64,000 nt of DNA from contig WIUZ02000003.1 in NCBI GenBank assembly GCA_015956445.1, positions 868,001 to 932,000 of the forward strand. The letters are read 5' to 3'. Numbering within the stretch: the stretch's first letter is position 1; every line of letters starts with the position of its first letter. This DNA is from Thelephora terrestris (taxonomy: Eukaryota > Basidiomycota > Agaricomycetes > Thelephorales > Thelephoraceae). This document shows, one piece after another, positions 57,755 through 64,000 of the stretch. Position numbers and translations under genes: made by a program. The notes under the pieces were generated by a model. It ran no database searches, had not been told where the DNA came from, and saw only the letters and a list, made by a program, of their open reading frames with translations.

Positions 57755-60700
57755 TCACAGGGGAACGGTCTGAGCGTGAGGAGGATAGTACGCATCGACG
57801 TGGCTAGCGTATTGAGATTGCATCGAGTACACCTGGTGACCATCGGTCGAACCACCATCGTGCGAATAGCTTCCACTCGTGTAACTTGCCGGGGAGTCGC
57901 TTCGATACAAACCGGCGAAGGAACCCCCAGTAGTCGTGGAGGATTCTCCGGGATATCCACCGTCCATAGAATCCAGACGCAGCATCTGGTTCATCTGTTC
58001 TGGGAGATGAGATGAGCTGGGCCGGGAGGTCGAGCTCGAACGGGCAAGGTGGGACGGTAGGCTACCGGTCATCGAGGTGTTGTAATCCAACGGAACGTTG
58101 TAAGTTCCTGGACTCGACTGAGCTGAACCAGAGTGGGAGGAAACAGCATAGGGGTGATAAGACCGGTTACTATGAGTTGATTGGTCGGTCATGGCAGCGG
58201 AGTATGGGCGACGGATGCTCTCGCCGTAACGAGCCAAGGATGGTGTGACGCTACGATGACGCCTGATCGGGCCCGGCCCAGTGGAAGCGAGAACCTGGGC
58301 GGGGTAGATTGCATTGTGATCGAACGTCGCTTTGTGGGAAGGTGCGGACATAGAGGTCACGTATTCCCCGATCTGGTTGTAGCTGGCCGGCTGGGACATG
58401 TGGAGAACACGTTGATGGGGAGAGGGCATTGATTGGGTGCTGAACGCAGGGCTGGGGGCGGTTCGTGCCATCCAATTGACACCGCTAGAAGGTTCACTGA
58501 AGGTAGAGGGCTCGGGGGAAGAGCTCATGGGGAATTGTTGGTCAGAAGACGATCCTGCGTAGTAGGCATCCTGTCCAACCATGGGATGCATCCCGTTCGG
58601 TTCTGCAACGTAACCTGTGGGAATGTTGGTGGTGATTAACCCTTCTTCATCGCCCTCGACCTCGTGTACATTTCCCTCAACTTCGACTTCGCAAACGCCG
58701 ATATTCAACAACCCAGCATCAACACCCTCCAACTCGTCCAAATCCTCAACATCAGCATGGGCGCTTTCGTCTTCACCCATGGCAGCCATGTAACGCGCGG
58801 TCGTGCCAGTTACGCCCTCAGCGTCCATCCTCATATGTATGCGCTGATGCTGGTTGAAGTTGTCCTGCCGAGAGAACTTCTTGCTGCATCGGTTGCACTG
58901 GAAGGGTTGCTCCATCGTGTGAGATCGGACGTGCTTCTTGAGATGCTCCATGCGTTTGTACATTCTTCCGCATGAGAATAGCGGGCAAACGAAGACCTTT
59001 GTGCGAGTAACATCGGCAGACGCGGGCGCTGGGACTTCTGGTGAAGAAGAGTGATCCACGTATGGCCATTCATTGGGAAGAGTCGCAGATTGATTGCGGA
59101 AGAATGGAGGGGGGACTCCGGAATGTCCGTACTGAGAATGGGGCGCCGGGAACGTGTTCCTGGATTCGAGACGTCCTCGTTGGGGGTAATCCTGCTGTGA
59201 TGGACCTGGAGGAGAAGCCACAGGGCTCGCATCAGTACGAGGAAAGGCCAAGAAAGAATAGTCACGACGAACGAGGCGATTGCTCATTCCCCTGTACGTG
59301 CAAGAACTCACCACGTGCTTGCGCCATGAACATGTCTGCCGCCGACATTCTAGTCGTGTCCCGGAGCTGAGTGGAAGTGTATTCGTCGATGCTATTGGCG
59401 CGGTCAACGTCCATGCTGGTCTTGCTCTTTGCGGTCTTCTTCCGTCGTTGCTTGTACGTAGGGGAACCCTCGAATAGAGAGAACATACTGTGGAAGGTGG
59501 GGTTGCTGTGGACTACAGATAGACTCCTTTGGCCGACTCCCTCATCAGCGGAGGAGGCATTGTCCGAGCTTCCATCATCGGCAGCCAATTCATCGGCCCG
59601 ACGGACGGCAGCTTCGAGTTCCCCCTCGCCTTCGTAACCGCCCTGGGCTTTACAAAATTGCTCGTACAAGGATCTCTTGGGGTCATAGGTGAACGAGAGG
59701 GCGGGTTCTCCACTGATGACCGTTGTTGGCTCGAGTCCCATCTTCTCTCGCTTCAAGTCACGTTCCAAAGCGTCCAAAAACAACCTGTCATGTGGTACAG
59801 AGAACCTACAAGAGGGTGAGCAAACCTCGTGCTTTGTCGGATTTTGAAATTCCGGCTCACCAGTAGAAAACCTTTTGCTTCTTCTGGGTCCGAATACACT
59901 GATATTTAAATAGGAGGTCGAGGAACGGAGACTGATTACGGATCAGAGCCAGGTCAGGAGACAGTTCCAAAAGCTCACACCTTTGGCTCTTCGAGGCAAG
60001 CGTCAGTACCTGGCTTGAGATTTCTGAGATCGCTGAAAACGCCCTCCTCGAACTTCTTCATGTTGCGGACGGGGCGCCCAAACGCCTCAAAACGGAAGAC
60101 GAGTGCCCGAACGATATCCGTTCCGGTAATATGATAGAGACCGCTCCAAAGGACGCAAGAAACATACTCCTGATTCGGCAACAGGAACCGATTGAGCGCA
60201 GGGTGTGAAGAACTGGGATGGCCTACAGGAATTGACGATGGGTCGGATTCATCCTGTTCGCCCGCGTTCCATCTGGACGGAGCAGTAGCGAGGAAGAACT
60301 TTAGTCTGTCAAGGTGGGCGAGAAGCTCCTGTTCCCGGTGAGTCAGGGGACGGGTAAAGGTCAACGCAGAAGAAGGCGCTGGCTTGGCCGACTCCGTCGA
60401 TGGGCCTGGCTGCTGTAGTTGCGCTTGCGGGAGAGGAAACTGTGGTTGCATCCTGGATGGATGAGCAGTCTGTTCGTCCGCATCTTGTTCTTGGCTAACG
60501 GTCGTAGAGATCTGAAGAGAGGAGGTCGGACTGGGTCTTCGCTGCGAGGGTTGCCTTTGTGGAGCGTAATGGGTCTGAAAAGCGAGCGATGTGTGGGAGG
60601 GAGACTGATAGACCATATGGTCCATATTCATAGATGCATTTGACGACGAGGATCCCGGGCGAGAGTGATCTTGGTAATGATGAGAGACGAGTGCGTCCAT
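57755..60700 (-). CDS. STE12: STE12-type transcription factor (homeodomain + two C2H2 fingers)
   Basis: Four exons in transcript order: 60700-59981, 59931-59861, 59805-59312 and 59205-57755 (911 aa, phases consistent). STE homeodomain about residues 115-290: LTHREQELLAHLDRLKFFLA, LPNQEYVSCVLWSGLYHITG, TDIVRALVFRFEAFGRPV, and across the first two introns the hallmark RTQKKQKVFYW FSVPHDRLFLDALERDLKRE. Two C-terminal zinc fingers: C502-C507-H520-H524 (CPLFSCGRMYKRMEHLKKH) and C532-C535-H548-H552. Such fingers are typical of filamentous ascomycete and basidiomycete Ste12. The C-terminal ~350 residues are Ser/Pro/Thr-rich and probably disordered. Known role of the family: nuclear effector of the pheromone/filamentation MAP-kinase pathway, controlling mating, filamentation and invasive growth. 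The only intact copy among at least five in the window. Confidence 0.93.
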
Positions 60701-62917
60701 GTGACAGAAAGTATAACTGACCAGGGGGAAAACCGTGAGCGGTTAGCGGATGCTTGGAAGATAAACGGAAGAGATTATATCGGAAGAAGATACGCACGTT
60801 ATAACAGAACGGAAGAGGAGTTTAAGGCCAGTGTTTCAAGTCGTTGATACAGAATATTATGTGATGTGCTGGGGTTACTGATACGATTTTGGGCGGGATG
60901 ACCGACCGACGAGTAAGAGACGAAAGCAAGGACCGACGGCAACGACGGTGGCGACGGCGGACAAGGAGAGCGGCGGCGGCGACGAACAAGAAGGGGAGAG
61001 AATAAAGACAACGAGGATGCTAATAACAGGAGGAATAGGAGCAGCGCTTCGAGGCGCCCTTCCCGCAAAAAAAAACACTGTGGCTGTATCTTCCAAAAAA
61101 GGCAACTTCTTAGGTAATCATATCCTTTTTGGATATCATTCAAACCCCGGTCGTTGGCCTACCACGCCGAGGAGTTGTCCCCTCAGTTGAAGGAGACCTC
61201 CAGTCTTTCTTGGTCGCGCCTACGGCCGAGAGGGCCAACGCTATTGGTGGTGAGCTGCGGCAAATGACTGTCGACACAGGGATTGGATCGTGGTTGAGGG
61301 CAGCGGGGATTTTCCCTGAACCCTCCTCGAGCTGGGTGAGCGTCAAGGTTATCCCCATCAACTTCTATCAATCCCTGTCGAGGACGGGGATGGGCAAACG
61401 TCGCTCCTGAGCCTCACTAGTGTCACTCCGCCTTTCACCCTCATCAGTCAAGTCGCCCCGCACAGCCAGCCTGTCGCGGGCAAATGATGCCGATCAATGA
61501 ACCGAATCAACCCTGCAGCCTCCCCTCCAAAGCACCTTGCCAACGGCCTGATCCTGGTGCTGACGACGAGCAGATCCGGTGGCGCAATGTGTTTCGTCCT
61601 GCTCGAGAGGGATTTCAAATGCGGAACGGTTAGGAATCCGTGGATCAGGCCAAGCGCTCACCCTTGTTGGGCGCCGATGGTAAGGTCCAGTCCATGCCAA
61701 ACCCTTCCGAGGATTCTAAAGCCAAGTTTGTAATCAGCTCGAGCGACCAAGTCAAACTATAATCAACCGAGGATCAGAGTCGTAGAGCAGGCATATGTTC
61801 CCCACCCGGCGGGGTCAGATTGCCTATCCCGGGGGTTTCAAATAAAACATGCAGGCACAGGGAAGATTAAGCTACTGTGGGCATCCTGTCTGGAAAAATG
61901 GTCCGCCCCACACGTATCTGCACAGGTTGTATGCCTTCAATTTAACGAGCATCAGGTGGTTCACCGACCACCCGAGTGATAACGATCACCAGACCTTGTG
62001 TAAGGCACATTGCAGTCAAGAGAATAGCGTTCTTGACACCCCAACGTCAACGCTCAGTAATCTGGCAAGGCGGAAAGTGCCGGTGGCAAGATTGGTGACC
62101 CAAACAGTCCTTCCCCCGCAATTTCTTGACAAAGGAAGCGTCATTCTTCAATGATTCATTGAGACCTTGACCACATGCTGACAAGTGCATATGTGCGCTA
62201 CACCCTACTTTTGTATCGCTTAGCTTTCGGCAATCGCAAAATTGCAACCCATACGTTCGGGTGTGCAGTGCTGTAGCCTCGCCTTTTCTCACCCACCCTG
62301 ATGCGGGAGTCCACTGTGCGGGACCCCGTGTCCATGATGAATCGGGGGAAGACTAAACTTGCCGGGTAATTCATTAAATTAAGGCGACGCGGGATTCCGT
62401 CAGCTGAACCCTACATCATCGCGAAAACTACCTCGGTCAACCTTTCCGAGGTGCGACACTTTAGCTGACGTCAGACTATTCTTGAGCCCAAGGGCTTTAC
62501 GCAAAGAATACAACATTCCATGGGTCTTGGGAACGCGTCCTCCTATTATCTATACCAATCTGTCAGATCAAAATTGAACACGGAAAGCACGAAGAACATG
62601 CGGAGGTCGAGTGTGGGTATATCCGACATATTGGCTCGGCAGCGAGGATGAGCAAGGCCCTTGAGCACATAGCCACACACAGTGCACGCCCAATGCCGTT
62701 ACGAGAAACGTCCTCCCACCCTCTCGTACCCAAGTCACAAGTTGATTTGTGGTATGGCTGAGGTGGGTGAACACGACCCCACATGACGCAACGCACAGTC
62801 CCTTGACAGATTGCGGCGCAGTGAAGTAACGCTATTCGGCTCCTAGAAATTTCAGATACGGCCTGACAGGTGAAAAATGGAAGGAGTGCCAACTCGAAGC
62901 GGGAGTCTCAGGCTTGA
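60701..62917. other. STE12 promoter side, no gene
   Basis: 60880-61075 is purine-rich on + (pyrimidine-rich on the STE12 strand), a common feature of fungal promoters and 5' leaders. Beyond that, only short frames without recognisable motifs on either strand. Confidence 0.45.
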
Positions 62918-63251
62918 TCACAGACCAACAGGGATGCAGGCCGATAGAGCAGCCGCGGGGGGAGCACAACAGGCGGGAGCACAACAGGCGGGAGGCAAGA
63001 AATGAAGGACCATCTCAGAGCATTCCTGGGTAGCGGAGTCCGAGTGGCTACAAAACTGTGCATACCAGTGACGGCATCCACAGTCGACAAAGACAGGGGG
63101 AGACCATTGGGGGGCACGGTCTAGCAGGGAGTAAATGAAATCACCGACCCGGGTCAACTCAAGATAGCTTACCAAGGATCAAGAGGCGGAAGATCCACTC
63201 ATCCCATTGGCCTGGAGTCCGCATGTCTCGGTAATGACCGCGGACGACCAT
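62918..63251 (-). CDS. small Cys-rich hypothetical protein (tentative)
   Basis: Two exons in transcript order: 63251-63173 and 63120-62918 (93 aa), with donor GTAAGC and acceptor CTGCTAG, phase 1. Sequence: MVVRGHYRDMRTPGQWDEWI, then PPVFVDCGCRHWYAQFCSHS, ending in a CCAPACCAP-type repeat encoded by a 15-bp tandem duplication at ~62958-62990. The frame stays open 54 codons upstream of the chosen ATG, so the true start may be further right. No family recognised, no signal peptide. Could be a relic. Confidence 0.3.
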
Positions 63252-64000
63252 CTCCTCGTCTATCAAATCTCCAACGTTCTGAACCCTGAGGACACCCCAA
63301 AAAGCTAGCACACGGCACACCCAGCAAGCCTGCACTCGTGCACGCAAATGATTGAAAACCCCACATATGGGTGACAAAATTGGGGGCTCACCCCTTTTTG
63401 GCTTTCCTGGCAAATTTCCTGCCTACGGTTTATGAGATGTTCATAATTGTAGACAGAAACTTGGTGATCTCGACGGTGACCTCAGGTAAGCGTTCCCTTC
63501 ACGTACGTGTGTTGTTCCGTGTGTTTGTCACGGACGGACCCGAAGCCGATTTGGGGGTTCCCCGAGCGGCTGACCAAATAAGTCTTCTGCAAACCGCAGG
63601 TTGAGGGCTGTGCGAGGCCAAACCGAGAAAAATTACACCGGGTCATCAGTTTCCTCAGGCAGACCACGTATATCGGTGACGATCACCGATAAGGGACTTC
63701 CGTGGGTGAGGATGGTCCGCATGAGCGCTCTGTGGTGCTCACCCGGCGATTTTCCCATTCTCGGGCGCTGAACGAGGTCCATCTGCGAATACGAGCGCCT
63801 CATCCAAGGCTAGACCTCCGCGTCCCGGCTTACAGCATATGGACTGTAACCCGAAAAGCCACCTTTCTCCGCGACCTACACCGTCCGATGCCGTCCTGCG
63901 GAGCATGCGCGGCCCATCGCCTCCGGCACACTCTGCGCCTTACGAGGCTCGTAGGTTGCCAAAGCCATTTAACGAGGTTCCAGGGCAACCCTACCGTCCG
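63252..64000. other. no gene seen at right edge
   Basis: Short frames only. It contains the perfect palindrome at 63671-63691. Confidence 0.4.
63671..63691. repeat. 21-bp palindrome TATCGGTGA-CGA-TCACCGATA
   Basis: Perfect 9-bp arms with a 3-nt centre; a dimeric regulator site or small hairpin, no gene context. Confidence 0.7.

Noticed and set aside
61129-61410. 93-codon plus-strand frame as a gene
   Set aside because: No recognisable family, no clear exon partners and not conserved with anything else in the window.

Overview
The window looks like genomic DNA of an agaricomycete-type basidiomycete. Genes have many short exons with 45-75 bp introns, mostly GT-AG. Fungal tyrosine-kinase-like (TKL) kinases are massively expanded. 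There is an intact STE12 transcription factor with the homeodomain plus two C2H2 fingers, and a fragment of an agaricomycete NACHT-type NLR. No bacterial-type operons, CRISPR arrays, rRNA or tRNA genes were seen.

Layout. 1-1028 (-): partial type-A kinase running off the left edge. 1.0-7.7 kb: gene-poor, with a one-pass membrane protein gene (4.7-5.3 kb) and a decayed partial duplicate. 7.8-9.9 kb (+): single type-A kinase. 11.6-56.2 kb (+): the kinase array. It holds five stand-alone type-B kinases (11.6, 15.5, 30.0, 50.2 and 54.7 kb), two very large genes (17.3-23.3 and 32.9-38.8 kb) that by my exon models each encode FOUR kinase domains in the order C-A-A'-B, and a gene (43.2-47.0 kb) that appears to fuse a conserved basidiomycete domain of unknown function to a type-B kinase. 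That makes 16 kinase domains in all. 57.8-60.7 kb (-): intact STE12 homologue. 60.7-64 kb: no confident gene.

The spaces between kinases are not random DNA. They hold decayed minus-strand copies of STE12 (at 23.5-24.4 + 27.05-27.65, 31.9-32.4, 39.8-41.2 and 52.1 kb), of an LRR-like family ('family F' here) and of another unrecognised family ('family P'), plus a repeat following each type-B gene. The array therefore seems to have grown by repeated duplication of a unit: type-B kinase (+), 3' tail repeat, STE12 (-), family F (-), family P (-). Only the rightmost STE12 survives intact. One STE12 relic is split by a ~2.6 kb insertion carrying an NLR fragment, an intact coiled-coil gene and an LTR-like segment.

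The kinases share an HGD catalytic motif instead of HRD. Several domains have lost canonical residues (beta-3 Lys, catalytic Asp, catalytic-loop Lys or DFG Gly), so the array mixes probable kinases with probable pseudokinases. Five introns have GC instead of GT donors, four of them at the inter-domain junction. All exon models are read by eye from splice motifs, reading frame and comparison between copies; no transcript or database evidence was available.
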